From Glandiceps talaboti (Eukaryota > Hemichordata > Enteropneusta > Spengelidae): 60,000 nucleotides of DNA. The stretch is from contig NC_135552.1 of NCBI RefSeq assembly GCF_964340395.1, positions 17,562,694 to 17,622,693 of the forward strand. Reading direction: 5' to 3'. The notes beneath the pieces were generated by a model that worked only from the letters and a program-made list of their open reading frames with translations, searched no databases and had not been told where the DNA came from. The first letter of the stretch is position 1. Every line of letters starts with the position of its first letter. Below, one piece after another: positions 12,256 to 26,120 of this stretch. Position numbers and translations under genes: made by a program.

Positions 12256-14010
12256 CTATAATTTTCTCCCTCCTTACCCACCTTAGTTTTGAAGGACATA
12301 TGTTATCTTAGTCTGACCATATTCTTTTCAAGATGCTTCAGAATCAGATATTTGTATTTCCAGGAAATCATGGATGCTATGCTATTTAATCTGAATCCAA
12401 CAATATTTTGGTATTTTGTCTTGAAGATGTTTTGATACACTGGCAAAATATATATCAATCATTCATTACAAATTTGTGAAATGTTCTTAAAGCACACGTT
12501 AACCATTGCTTTTTTCTTCGAAGGTGCATGGTGGACACTTTCACAACCCAAATAAAAAGACTGATGACCTCGATCAGGACAAAGATAATTCTGAGTGGCC
12601 TTGTCAATCAAAATGTGTGGCTTCATGCAATGGCTTATTGGACTGATAATTTGTCTACATTTTAAAAGAGTGTAGGTTAGGTAGCAAATGTGCTATCACA
12701 CACAAAACAATATCATCTTCACTGCAACACTTTTAGTTGTTAAAATTATTCGAATATTTCAAAAACAACATTACATGTACCTTCACCGTAACCCTAACTG
12801 TAACATTAACACTGACAGGAAATATTCTAACACTGATTGGACCAAAGTCTACATATATTTACAGATTCCTTGACCTCTAAATCGTCCTGACGTCAACTCA
12901 ATAACATGAATTGGATTGATTTTCTTCATTCTAACAGAATATTTGTTGAACACATTCCATGTTTTCTGTTTTTAAGTTCTGAATGATAGTATAATACAAG
13001 AGTTGATTTTAATGTATATAATGGCTAAATAGAGACAAGCAGCTGCATATCGAGATAAACAGATTGTATGTGCCATTGATTTCACTAGACAGGCTTTGTG
13101 ATATTGTTTGGAAGAACCTCCTATTGAGCTCCTTTCAAACCAACCCCTCAGGATAAAATACATGGGAGTACTTCAAACTAAAAGATAATTTGTCCAACAT
13201 TAAATGTTTTCCATCTGAACGGCTACTGTGACATTATAAAGGAACACATACATGTATATGAACTCCACTCTGTCCATAAGTCAAAGTCTAAGCACTATCC
13301 ATATTAAGTCAAAATCTACTCGATAGACTTTAATTTTCAGAAGCATTGATCTAGCTTGCCTTACATATATATGTCTTACTTGTCAAGTACAGTTCCTGTA
13401 ATTCATTTCCTCTGAGTAACGGTGTTTGAGTCAAAATGAACGGCTACATTACCCATTAAGCATAACACTTCAGATGTTCATTATAATATATATACTATAC
13501 ACTATAACTGACTATCCATGAGACAGTGTATTTAATATTAGCTTTCAATCACTGGCTATAATGACACTCAACAGAGGTTACTCCCAAATACTCAATACTC
13601 AATATGTGATTCATTTCATCAATTTCTTCCTTGGGTCACACTTGAGAATATCTTTAGCCTCCATAGATCAATTACATGTAAAGCTATGTTTTCTATTTGA
13701 CAGAGCTGGTTAGAATGAATTGAAGTAGTGATGAAATATAGGCACACTTATATGGTAAGGGTAGAGGCCACCTTCCATCAGATTCAACCTTTGGTACATC
13801 TCTGCTGTCAATTCATCACCACACATAATATAGTACAATTTGTTGTATCAATGGTTACAGCTCTCCATGATATTGACTATTTATCATGTATCAGCTACTG
13901 GTATTGACATTCAAATTTGATGAGTGTGTTATTTCTGAGCCATATTTCTAATTGTATAGGATATTTATCAGTATATTCCATGTTTGGTTAATTTCTGTGG
14001 TGAATTGAAA

Positions 14011-14195
14011 TTTACAACTTTTATTCATTCCAAGCATCAGCTGTTATAGAATTTCATATCTAGTCTTTGATATTTACAACTTTCATTCATTCCGAGCATC
14101 TGTTATAGAATTTTGTATCTAGTCTTTGATATTTTTACTACTTTTATTCATTCCAAGCATCTGTTACAGAATTTCATATTGAGTCTCCGATACAT
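14011..14195. repeat. About 61-bp minisatellite, three copies
   Basis: The unit contains TTTACAACTTTTATTCATTC and TTATAGAATTTCATATCTAG and starts near 14011, 14073 and 14133. The copies differ by a few substitutions and a two-base change near GCATC. Confidence 0.85.
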
Positions 14196-14781
14196 ATGCT
14201 TATTTCCTTGTACTTATATGTCTTATCATCACATGACTATAGATTATGGGTGACCCATTTCATTTTTATTTTGAGAACCCTGAGGGTGACAGCTAGTATC
14301 TGAGTTACTAATCAAATCTGTTGAACTGAATCATGTAATCATAATAGAAGTGGATCAATACATCCATATTCAACACATTCAACTACAATGCACTTCAATT
14401 ATATTTACAATTAGGCTTTACATCAATCTCAACTCATTTATTCAACTGAAATTACAAACCTTTCATTCATTCATTCATTCATTTTTGGTATGTGTTGTAC
14501 ACTCATTTTACCTGCAAATTGTTCTGATTGTCATAAAGGAAATTCATTGCCAACATAATAATGGAGAGAAGTGATGAGGGAAATGAAACTAGATGAAAAG
14601 ACACCATCGCTGTACTTATTACTAATAAATGTTGTGGATTCAAAAACAAGAAAACAGAAATCTGATGAATATATAAGTATACATATACATTCATGTATAT
14701 ATATATATATACTATATCTTGCAATATGTTTAGGCGCATTTATTAGTTTTGTTTGTTTGACATGTTCTGTATATATTATTT

Positions 14782-15013
<232 letters not shown>

Positions 15014-15667
15014 AGTTTTATCATATCATGATTTCTGGGTAAAGGTTTGCATCATTATGGTTTAAGGCCTGGGTCTTGTTCTATTTATCTGTGTGGAATT
15101 TTTGACGATTTCCTGTGACATGAAAGGTACAGTTCAAAAACTTGTCACAATGTATACATGATGATATTTAGTGCAGTTGACATTACATTTGGCATTCAAA
15201 ATGCTGGTTATAGCGGGATTTCTAGTTGTCAGCTAGGTTTCTATACAAGGGGACGTGCAGTGATCACATGATACAACAAGCAAAAATATAGCTGTTGGTG
15301 AAAAATACGCCTCCATATATGCAGGGCTCTTGACCAATCAGAATGCGAGATTGGTGACAGGTGACGTATGATATGGTTTAAGGCCATGTGTCTTGTTCTC
15401 TGTTTATCTGTGCTAAGAAAATGGCAATGTAGCACATCAGCTGAGGTATGATTATTTTTGCTTTAAGGTTTCATTGTTTCTGAAGATGTTATCATTTCCA
15501 GAGTTGATTTTTTAAAATGACTGAATCTTAAATGCTCAGTGGAGATGATTTTTTAATATTATAATGGCTGAGTTCAAGGTTACATGTACATGTGGGTGGG
15601 TTTTTAAACATGGTCAGTATCACTGTCACAGATACAATGTGTAGATGGTGGCTTCTGTATCACTCAC

Positions 15668-16239
15668 TACAAGTATAAAGTTAGTCTCAGATTCAGAATC
15701 ATATTCACATTGGAGGAAAATACAAGGCCCGTCTCATATTGAGCCTCAGATTCAGCCTCACACAGAAAAATCTCAATGACACCCAACGAAAGCTGTCAGA
15801 CAAGAAATTATACCATAGGGATTATAGGAAATGTCTCACTTCTCACCTATCGTAAAATATTACTTCTACAGACTTTTAAATAAGATTAAAATCTTTGCGA
15901 ACAGTTCTCAATGCAGTTTCCATCATTGGAATAGTGCGTCTACCAACAAACACATCTGCTGAACTTTGACCTTTCCTAAATATCTTTGTGACAAGCTATT
16001 ATCTGATTTTCAGGTAATGTTTTCCCATGCAAGCTGTGACATTCCCTCTCCAGACAAGTGAGTGTGAAAGAGGAACATTTCCTGTAGCCTGGACATTATA
16101 TTTTCTTGTTTGACAGTTTTTTCTGGTGTTATTGTGATTTTTCAAATATGAAAATGAACATGAGGCTCAATATGAGGCTAGCTTCATATTGTCCTCCAAT
16201 GTGAATCCGATTCTGAACCTGACACTAACTTTATACTCT
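15668..16239. mobile_element. Inverted-repeat (foldback/MITE-like) element with 8-bp target duplication
   Basis: Left arm GTATAAAGTTAGTCTCAGAT... (from about 15673) and right arm ...GACACTAACTTTATAC (to about 16236) are inverted copies over roughly 90 bp at high but imperfect identity, including ATTCACATTGGAGGA and CTCATATTGAGCCTCA in both. TCACTCAC occurs just outside on both sides (15660-15667 and 16240-16247), a likely 8-bp target site duplication as in hAT-type transposons. The interior has no transposase frame. Confidence 0.75.
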
Positions 16240-16924
16240 TCACTCACCGTCAAGGGTAGACATCACACACAGTAATAGGTCAAATATTTGTTTGTGGGCA
16301 GATGGTTGTTATATGACCATAACCCTGTGACCTCCTGATTTGCATATGATTTGCATCTATTCATTAGAGCTGGTTTACACATTGGGTATAGGCACTCAGG
16401 AGTCATGAATATTCAGTGTGCAACTTGAATACATTATTCCTGCTGACTCCCACAATGCATAGCCCATAGCAAAGATACCCTATAAAGGTACAAGCTCAAC
16501 TTGATGTTTCTCTGAAATCGCAAGTAATTGTAGGTGATATAAAATCATGAAATGAGACTCCAGAATCTATAGATTATGAAAATGTCAATTTTCTGGAATG
16601 TCGTTTCCCTTGAATTCTGAAGTGTCACAGCTTCTTCCGTTTATCATAAGTACTGTATTTTGCCACCAAAGTATGTCAAAATGACACTGCAGCATTTAAT
16701 TTAATACAACTTGGCAAGTTAGGCTTGCTACAGATGTTTCTTGTCTCACAGCAACTGTATGATTTATCACTGACCTGTGTTATGTGGGAAAGGGTCACGG
16801 AAGAGGTAGGTCACCGTCCTATATCGAGATGATTATTAGATACTAGACACATGCATGGTTACTATCAAAGGTGAAGCCAGGCAACTACACGCTAATACAA
16901 CATCTGTAAAGACTTGATTCTCAC

Positions 16925-17070
16925 CTGTGTTGATTTATGTTTCATTTCAGGACCATAATTTGTTCCATCTCTTGGCCATATACCTGTTAGATAGCCAGTT
17001 ATAGTGTCTAATGAAGAAGTACGCCTAATGGAAGATGAAGGACTAGCTCGGACTGGTTTGGGACGCTCAA
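16925..17070 (-). CDS. GLCCI1: FAM117/GLCCI1 family protein, exon 2
   Basis: The acceptor is tttgatttcag at 17071 and the donor is CACAG/GTGAGA after 16925. The two leading bases complete the Val codon from exon 1, then 48 codons follow: ERPKPVRASPSSS, IRRTSSLDTITGYLTGIWPRD and MKHKSTQ. The RRTSSLDTITG..LTG.WPRD block is the most diagnostic segment of the FAM117/GLCCI1 family. RRTSS is also a basophilic kinase-type site, although no phosphorylation is shown here. The exon ends on a complete codon (phase 0) inside the KSTQT motif, whose last Thr is the first codon of exon 3. KxTQT is the classical binding motif for dynein light chain LC8, a reported partner of vertebrate GLCCI1. Flanking introns are very long (28.6 kb upstream, 13.7 kb downstream). 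Confidence 0.92.
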
Positions 17071-17578
17071 CTGAAATCAAAACAGACAATCATAAAATTA
17101 ATGCAATATAATAAACTGATAACATTTTTAAAATTAAACTGTTGTCAAAACAGTATTTATTTCTTCCAATTCATCTACAATATTTACGAAATTTGTTACA
17201 TGTCAAACCTAAATGTCTTCTGATATACAAAAATCAGGCTGTATTACTGCATTTCAAACACCTGTAAAAAATTACCAGCTCATCGTGTGATAACTTCATC
17301 ATCCACATGAACAGTAAGAATAATTGATAGCAATGTATTATCCATGTACTGGTTTTTAGAAACTAACCAATAAACACACAAGCAACATTAATGACAAAAA
17401 GGTAAAAGGCAAATACCCATGGTAATCCTGATAGTAGCTGTAACAGAAATATTTTTTGATAATTTTTTTTATTTGCGACTTCTTTATTTTAAGGTACTTG
17501 TTAAACATTATGTGATCATAATCTGATTAAAGCAAATGCTATTAGTATCCAACAAATTCACACATTGTTGATATACAA

Positions 17579-17826
17579 TAGGGAACTTGCAATCAAGACT
17601 GAGCATGCTCAGATGCAAAGGACCATGGGATTATCTGTAGTTATCTTAATACCTCATCTGGAGCTACCGATAAAATAAACCACCCACAAAGGTCAGGGTG
17701 ACTATGAATTGATTATCTGTGGTTACAAACCATGTAACAATATTGTTTACAATACTAAATGATTAGCATTTATTATCCCATTTCCCATGATGCAACATTC
17801 AATATGGCAGGTTTGCAAGTTCCCTA
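17579..17826. mobile_element. 248-bp MITE, TAGGGAACTTGCAA termini, full copy
   Basis: The element starts TAGGGAACTTGCAA and ends TTGCAAGTTCCCTA, a 14-bp perfect terminal inverted repeat. If the outer TA is counted as target duplication, it fits a Tc1/mariner-type insertion; the alternative hAT reading lacks an 8-bp duplication. A second copy in opposite orientation lies at 23253-23462. Confidence 0.8.
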
Positions 17827-20603
17827 TTAAATGGTTAGAACGTTTTATCCTAGATTGCATGGTTGACACAATCAACAACTCACAGGTAATTCAACTTATG
17901 AGAATTTAATATATATATATATATATTGTCAAATGAATAGTTTACCAAGATATGAGGTGAAGAGGATATGCAGACATGATATGGGAACCTGGAAAGGACT
18001 GTCTGGATATATGCAGATATGGCGTTGTTGATCACAAATATAACTATATATTCCCTGTTTAATAAATTTTTACTAATAGCTCTCAGGATCCTACTTGCAG
18101 AAGGAGTCAACAACAGTGACATCCCTTTTCTTTTTCTGTCATGTGAAAACCTGTGCCACAAACCTGAACTACCCTAGCACTGCCTAAAATCATTGAATTA
18201 ACAAGCCTGGCAATAAAATATTAGCAATCTATCGAATATTTACTTCTTTGGTATCTCTTTGACTACAATAGTCTCACTCAGATGACCAGAAGTCACGAAA
18301 TCAGAAATATCATAATTTCAAATACCAGGTTCAAGTATCTCTTTCACTTACGTATGTTCTACGGAGTATCCAATATGGCAGCATATATTTACATAGGTAT
18401 AAAGTAGGACTTCTGATATATCAAAAGTTCTAATTTCAAGATTCTTGGTCATGCAAGCAGGGACTTTTGTTGTCAAGGAGATGTGAAATACATGTATAAA
18501 GTAGATAGTTGATTGATACCTAATGTTTGACCACTGGACCATGTATAGTTTTTGTTATTGGCATATCACAGCAGTGTTGGCATGCTATGACCAGGCTAGT
18601 TACACAGCGTAGAAGGGACAATGTCAGGACCAAGTTCCGACCAGTGTACCCTCTAGTAATGATAAGCCAAATTTTGTTGTTGTGGGTCAGCATGATAATA
18701 ACTGGCATTTCTTGTGAATCACCACATTGTAAGAGATAGGGAACACCAAATTTTGGTGTGTCACTAGAAATTGTGTGCATCAGTGGTGCATGAAATTGGC
18801 TTACAGCTTTGGCACACTGGTCCTGACTTACTAAGTTACTTCATCTGCAAGCAGGACTATACTATAGCTGTCACAGTTGAATCAGTGCCAAAAAATTAAG
18901 CATGCTAAAAGTTGATGGGAAAACCTGCTACCATGCATGGGATTACATTTAATGAAGTGTCTTCACTACACCATTCTTGTTTACAATATGTGAGATGTAT
19001 TAAAGTAGAAAGTGATTACTTTCACTGTGTACACACTTCTTTTTGGTTCGAATTAGTGTCACAACATACGTGTGTGACAAACAGGCCACAATGGCAGAAC
19101 AGTTCGATCAATTTATCCTATGTGTTGTTTTCATCAGTACTCTGAAAGACTCAGCCACAAAGCAGACTGTTTACAGACAATAGATTTTACAATATGATTG
19201 TTGAAAACATTCAATACAATTTGACTTGGCTGTTTGCATTTGAAATAGTGATGTCATGGAAATGTGACAGATATACGCAGTAGACTATTTCTGTATAGTA
19301 TGTGACAGCTGCAAAAGTTGTAGTGGCGGGCAATACCCTTATCTTCATTTCTCACTACAATATATATGGCATTAGAGGCCACAAAGTACAGATACCTCTA
19401 AAAGCACACTCCATACAACATATCTTATTCAACCTTTATAGCTATGAATTTATCATGACTTTTTTAATTGTTGTACAAGATTTCTTTCAGACCCTTTAGA
19501 AATACAGAACCATGTACTCACCATCCCCAATACAAGGCATCCTGTTTATGGCCTGTTATTTTCCTGTTTATGGCATGTTATTTTACACATTTTACAGAAT
19601 AAGTGTGTGAAAAGGTGACTATCTCTGGTATTTATCATAGTATGATGCATTTACACTATCGTCATTTATCAAGATAGGGATGAACCAAATACAGGGTAGA
19701 CATCTGTCAGGGACAGGTCACATCAGTACTATACCTGATAACACATGCATATTAGAACTTGTGATTCAATGTATCCTCCATTACATTTGTAAATAACCAA
19801 TACATTTTCAACTATAATGAGCACTTGAATATGTACTTGCTTGTTCTGTTCAAATTGTCAGGAGTAACTCATCTGATATTATCACTTGTCTATGTTTACA
19901 ACACTGATGAAACTTAAAAATCCTCCCACATAATTTTTTTCTCCAAAAAACTATCAACACCAGCTGCACTGTATACACCCACATTATGTAAAACACTGCA
20001 AGAATTCAGCCAAGTGATATTTGGACTTCTTCCCACCTTAGAATTCTCTCATCTCACCTCAAATAATGATATTTTCATTTGGCAAGCTTGTACCATTTCC
20101 CTACATGTGGTATAAAACACTGTATACTCATATACTTGTATGGGATCTAGATGAGGGTGCAGGCCAAGATGTGAAGTTTTGAAGAAATGATGCTAAAGAT
20201 GTAGAGATATCTGTATTCTACTGTTACAGTACTTGTCAAGGAATGATATTACTGCCAAAATATGGGTATTTGCGTATGACGATAAGGTGATAGTCTGCTG
20301 ACATAAGGCAGTCAGTAAAATCCTGATCTGAAGGCGTAAATACCTAATTTTGGGATGTAACATTTCTATTACATGCACAATGAATGTATACACAATGTAT
20401 ATGGTGGGAAATGTACATAATTTGGTTTACTATGATTTTCATCCACTTGAACTTGCCAAAAGAGAGAGCATCTTCTAGAATTGCAATTAACAGAGCTTCA
20501 TTCTCCAATGTACAATGTATTTTACCCGTGGACTTATCTCCTGCCTGCCAATTATCCTGGATGTTCCTATCTGAACCAATTGCAAGATTACTTGATTGTA
20601 TAT

Positions 20604-20664
20604 ATATATGATACATGTCCCAATGTACACATCAGATGTGTACACTGGGACATGTATCATATAT
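20604..20664. repeat. Near-perfect 61-bp palindrome (30-bp arms, 1-base centre)
   Basis: The left arm (20604-20633, ATATATGATACATGTCCCAA then TGTACACATC) and right arm (20635-20664) are reverse complements with one mismatch, around a single A. The arms are too tightly joined for a usual microRNA hairpin. Function unknown. Confidence 0.9.
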
Positions 20665-22507
20665 TCACCATTTTTCTTATTTAAGTTCACTGCCTAATAA
20701 TAGCATTGTTACAATTAGTAGATCCTACAGAATGGTAACATCGCTAGTTCACACACTGACATCCATTCCAAAACAAATTTTGTACAGCTTGAAAAAGAAA
20801 CCACTGTTTGCAAAACTTTTTGAACAACTTCAGGCACTGACAGTCTAAGAATGTGTACACAGTTCTAAATTATGGTTTTAATAAGTTGAGATAGATACCT
20901 ACTACAAAGGCTGCATAATGATTTGTCTGATACATAATTCAACATCATGTCACATAATTTGTCTATTCATTTTTCAAACAGGAAAGATGTAATAACAGTG
21001 GAACCTGATCACCATATTTGTATCGAATGCTGTACATACATGTACATTTAGACATGCTTTTGACAAGACTTGAGAGAGTACGGATGCAGAACATACCACG
21101 GCAGTCATGTACAAGGCTAAATAGGTTTGATCAGTTACATGTACCTCAAGAAATATAACACGAAGAAATCTACGTCATCAGTTGTATTCTCCTAAAATAA
21201 TGATGTAGTTGATATTTCTAACGTGAAAACAGCACGCATTACCCTATGGTAAATATACAGTCGGATCACAGTACATTGACAATTTCGCTGTAATGGTGAT
21301 CACCTGGGTTGATTTACATGACGTGATGTGATGTACTCTCACAAACTGATGTTACATTCTAAAACAACAAACCACATGTACAAGAACATTTTTTTTCAAA
21401 TTGTCTTACGTACTTTAAAATTAATATCTGACATACTGACTGATGATACTGAATACAATCGCTGATTGAATGATTGCAGGGAAAAACCTATTGAAATATC
21501 TAATAAAGAAGATAAATGCATCCATTTCCTGTTCTAGTTTTCCAATATGTCTTCCAATTTGGGTTTTATATGACAGCTAATATCTAATCCTTTATCATGT
21601 TTGACACAGATGTACAATAATACAGTAAGATAAAATCAAACTAATAAATGGTTTCCCATCATTCTGTCTGGCCGAAACTATCTACCCCAGCCAAGAGATG
21701 AGTCATCTAAGTACTTAGCAATGTACAACTTGACTTGAGGACAATAGTGCAACATAACACACCACTTGTGTTAAGTCATCTGAAAGTTCAACAAGTGAAA
21801 TCATTTCCCTCCTTTCATGTAGCATCTTTCCTTCTGAGATGAATCGATAACTCAAAATGACATTATGTCAGCTGTCATAAATGATGCAAAATTTATATGA
21901 CCATTTCTATGTTCGTTTTATTCCCTACAGATGAAGTTTACATAAGGCTGTTAATATCTTGTCATGTAAGAAAGCACTTCATTTTGTCACACTGTTTGTA
22001 TTTCTTTCCAATCACAAAATAATTGTGATGACCTGGTTGAGGATAACGGTAGGATATTATGGCGACACAAGTTTGGCGCATGAGTTTGATATATCATTAG
22101 TATAGTGATGAAACATTGAACCACAATTTGACACCTTTTCTGTCTATTAAATGTCAAAAAATGGTTGCTATTGACAACTGACCTTGATGGACAAGGTCAC
22201 ACAAAATTTGGAGAGTGAAGACAAAGGCACCACACAAGTATTTCAAATCACAAATGTGAATATTTATAACTGAATTAGAAGTACAAAGAAGTAGAAGTAC
22301 CAATTATATTTGATGAGAAATGGCAGTGGATGACTACATGTGTGGTTAAAACAGTCAGAACCAAGACTGCTTCTCAGGCAACCACCACACTCAAGAATAC
22401 ATCAACCATTGTAATCAAATAGAGAAATAGCTGTATACATTACATGTGACTCAGAGAGGACCACAAACACTATATAAGTGATGGGATAGGTTGTGGACAG
22501 CTATCAA

Positions 22508-22606
22508 GGACAGACAGACAGACAGACAGACACACACACACAGACAGACGAACGAATGGACGGACAGACAGATAGATAGACAGACTAGGCAGAGACAGAC
22601 AAACAG
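22508..22606 (+). repeat. (GACA)n compound microsatellite
   Basis: GACA units with interspersed CACA, GATA and GAACGAATGGACG variants. The minus strand reads as Cys/Val/Leu/Ser repeats, which is not protein coding. Confidence 0.9.
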
Positions 22607-23252
22607 ACCATCCAAAGAACACTGTGTGCCCATCAATGTGTGTTGATTTGAGATAGAAATGGCTGTGAAACCTACTCAGAAATAGAGACCTACACATCCA
22701 CGAACAAATCATACAAACCAAAATACATCAGACATGAGAAATGTGTGGGTTGTGGATAGCTATTTGTGAAAAAAATACTTTCAGAACTTTGAATAGAGTA
22801 CAATGAAACATCATTCAGGAAGCTTAACATAATAAATGCACATTTGGGAGGAATCTGTATTTTTTGTACAACAGTTTGACTACTAAGCTTTTGGGCATGT
22901 TACTGTTGAAGTAGGTAGTAAAATCATTCTGTCAATGGCACATGTACAAAGTGTGATAACTCAGCATTTTGAAAGTCTGACTGAAAACTATTCACATCGT
23001 ACACAGAAGAGAATTAGCAAAATGTCAGTATGAATATCAAGCCAATTTAGCTTTATATTGCCAGCAAACAGGACATATAGAATGTGCAGTGACATGAAGA
23101 GTTTGATGATTCATCTCTGTGCTAGGTTTGATTGTAAACCATTGTACAGTACAGCCAGAAAGATGGTTAGATATCTTAACTCATGATAATGGTACACATT
23201 TTAACAGCTATTTAACAGCTATTTTCCCACACATGATCCTAGCTCTGTACAA

Positions 23253-23462
23253 TAGGGAACTTGCAAACCTGCCATGTTGAATGTTGCATCATGGGAAATG
23301 TGAGAATACATACTAATCAATTAGTATTGTAAACAATGTTGATACATTGTTTGTAACCACAAATAACCAATTCATAGTGACCACTGTGGGAGGTTAATTT
23401 TATCAGCAGCTCCAGATTAGGTATTACAATAACCACAGATAATCCCATAGTCCTTTGCATCT
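23253..23462. mobile_element. Truncated, inverted copy of the TAGGGAACTTGCAA MITE
   Basis: Homologous, in reverse orientation, to 17579-17826 from the terminus TAGGGAACTTGCAA through TCCTTTGCATCT, after which similarity stops. The last ~40 bp, including the second terminus, are missing. Shared internal blocks include GTATTGTAAACAAT and CACAGATAATCCCAT. Confidence 0.8.
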
Positions 23463-24929
23463 TAACTTAACTTCAACTTCCTCCAGGGATCATACAATAC
23501 GTTGAAAGCAAATGGGATTAAATCCTTTCTACAATGAATTCAGTTATACTGTTATTCTCAGTAATATGTACATGTACAACTTTGATAGATTGGTTAGTTG
23601 GCACAAATCTGGGGTAACATTGTATAGTAAACAAACACATTGTCAAAAAAAAAAAACGAATACATTTGCCTCAAGTTTTCTGCATACAGCAGGTAACATG
23701 TTCAAGTCCTTGAGCTGACAACGTACTCAAATAATTCAAAATGTCAAATTCGACTGTGCAAGGCAAATTTTCAAGCTTAATTCTAAAATACACATAACTT
23801 TATGAATGTTTGTACCTATTCAATATTCTGTCTGCCATATGACTGTAATTATGTAAATACAGCTAACAAGTGTCATATGCATTCCTTCCATAAAGTAATA
23901 TATGCATTTGCACGGATGGTTTTTATTCTTGCTTATCTGTTATGTTGTATTCAAATCTTTCCACACATACACACATAAAATTGGAAATACTTCCTCCGAA
24001 TACAGTTGTACAACGTATGGTATAAATCTGGGTCTAAAATTAGCTTTTTACAAACGTACGTACAATTAGAAAGCATCTGATGACAATAAATTACCCATTT
24101 CTATGGAAACAGTATGTTTCAAATAATCATAATGGACTATTTCACTATTTAATTTGTATCTGCTTTCATAAAATTACTAAAACTCATTTATTATGAACGC
24201 ACTCAGACATTGGAAATCTTAAGATTATGCAGTTGGCCTGGTGATTCAGTGTTGCCACGGTAATTTATGTACTCTTCTAATTATGTATTAAAATGTCCAG
24301 ACTTGCTAATTGACCACTTTTGCATGTAGCTATGTCTGGTTATTTGATATACCACTCACTTAGTGTCTTGCCAAGTTGATCCTTTAACTTAAATTTCATA
24401 AAATATGAAATAACTGCAGTGACCCTACCTGTATACGTACCTGCACATATAGTTTTATACAATATTTCATGTATATTTTAGGAATACACTTGGATGAAAG
24501 TCAGTGATTTGGAGGCACTGGCATGTGCTCTGATGTGTATTTATTATATTATTGACTTCAATAAAGTACACATTTTGTTTTCTACTTGGTTGATCAGATC
24601 TAATGATATACATTACATATAAAGTATACAAAAAGCAATCAATGTATATAAGAATTCAATCAATATTCCTGAAGCATAACTGAAATTATTCCATGTTATT
24701 GTAATTAAACCAGTTGCGAGATGCTATCGTCATGGCTACTTGGGCTTTTTCAAATGATAGAAATTAGAAAATTAATACTATGTAAATGTAGAATATTTAT
24801 TTCCTAGAACATCTACAACTTCATTTGTTTCAAGGAAGACATTTTGGTTCTGCAGTTGCTATACAAAAGTAGGTGTGGTCAGTCAAGGTGTGAGAGACTG
24901 CAAGGAATAAGACATGCTCACTCTCCATT

Positions 24930-25440
24930 TACCGCATTGTCCTAGTTGCTAGGGACCAGGTCTTCCTAAATGAATCTGAAGCGCTCGCTCTCATGTTTTG
25001 TTTTCATCTCTGAACACTGCAATACACTTACTATGGGCATAGTCCTAGTTGCTATGGACCAGGACTTCAGTGAATCTGGAGCGCTCACTCTCATTTTTTG
25101 TTTTTTACCTCTGAACACTGCGATACAGTTACTATGGGCATAGTCCCAGTTGCTATGGACCAGGACTTCAGTGAATCTGGAGCGCTCACTCTCATTTTTT
25201 GTTTTTTACCTCTGAACACTGCAATACACTTACTATGGGCATAGTCCCAGTTGCTACAGACCAGGTCTTCAGTGAATCTGAAGTGCTTGCTCTCATGTTT
25301 TGTTTTCATCTCTGAACACTGCAATACAGTTACTATGGGCATAGTCCTAGTTGCTATAGACCTGGACTTTAATGAATCTGTTATGTTCATTGCCAAGAAC
25401 ACAGTCCTATCTTTCTTACGACTGAACATCTCAATATAAT
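24930..25440. repeat. 101-bp minisatellite, about five copies
   Basis: CTATGGGCATAGTCC recurs at 25031, 25132, 25232 and 25333; each unit also has GTTGCTATGGACCAGG, GTGAATCTG and CTCTGAACACTGCAATAC. The minus strand stays open across the array (25091-25519) because the period is not a multiple of three and lacks stops. I see no domain, no acceptor or donor pair and no start context to support a protein. Confidence 0.85.
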
Positions 25441-26055
25441 TACTATGAGTATATAGCGAGGAACCTGTAATATTAATATCAAAACATCCATGATAAGTAC
25501 CCAATTTTGAACCAAACACACTTGGAACTACTGTGGGAAAGTTTATTGTTGCTAGTGATGTTCAAAATAGATTAGGAATGTTAATTCCCTACGACCGTAA
25601 AAACACTTGTATTTTATCAGGCTGAATTATATATTTATTTAATCTTGATGAGTATGGTAAAAGTTGATACACTATCAATTCAGCTATTTTGCACAATAAT
25701 GACATCATTTTCACTTTCACATGATGTCATGTAAAATATCAAAACTCACTCGTTAACTAAATGGATCCCATTGTTTACTATTTACCTGGTATTTACCATA
25801 CCAGACTTTTCTCTAATATAACATTAGCAAATGGTTGATTTGATTGATTCACCATGATATTTCACAGTTTTATCTTTAAATACCATTGCTATGTCCAGGT
25901 ATATGGGACAAAAAGACAAAAGATAATAAATATTTTATTGTAAGGATTGTTTATAATTGTTGGTTAATTCAGTATTTATGAATGGATTATCGTCAACCTG
26001 ATAGAATAATATCTTCATCCCTAAGGGTATCAACATGTAAGTTGTGTGCAAACAA

Positions 26056-26057
<2 letters not shown>

Positions 26058-26111
<54 letters not shown>

Positions 26112-26120
26112 ACACACACA
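26058..26120 (+). repeat. (CA)n microsatellite
   Basis: Nearly pure CA repeat with one TA interruption. The flanks carry gttgtgtgcaaac and acaacttac, short inverted parts. Confidence 0.95.

Noticed and set aside
25091-25519. 142-codon minus-strand frame across the 101-bp minisatellite
   Set aside because: The repeat units are read in shifting frames (period not divisible by three), so the peptide repeats are not of one unit; no splice sites or family resemblance.
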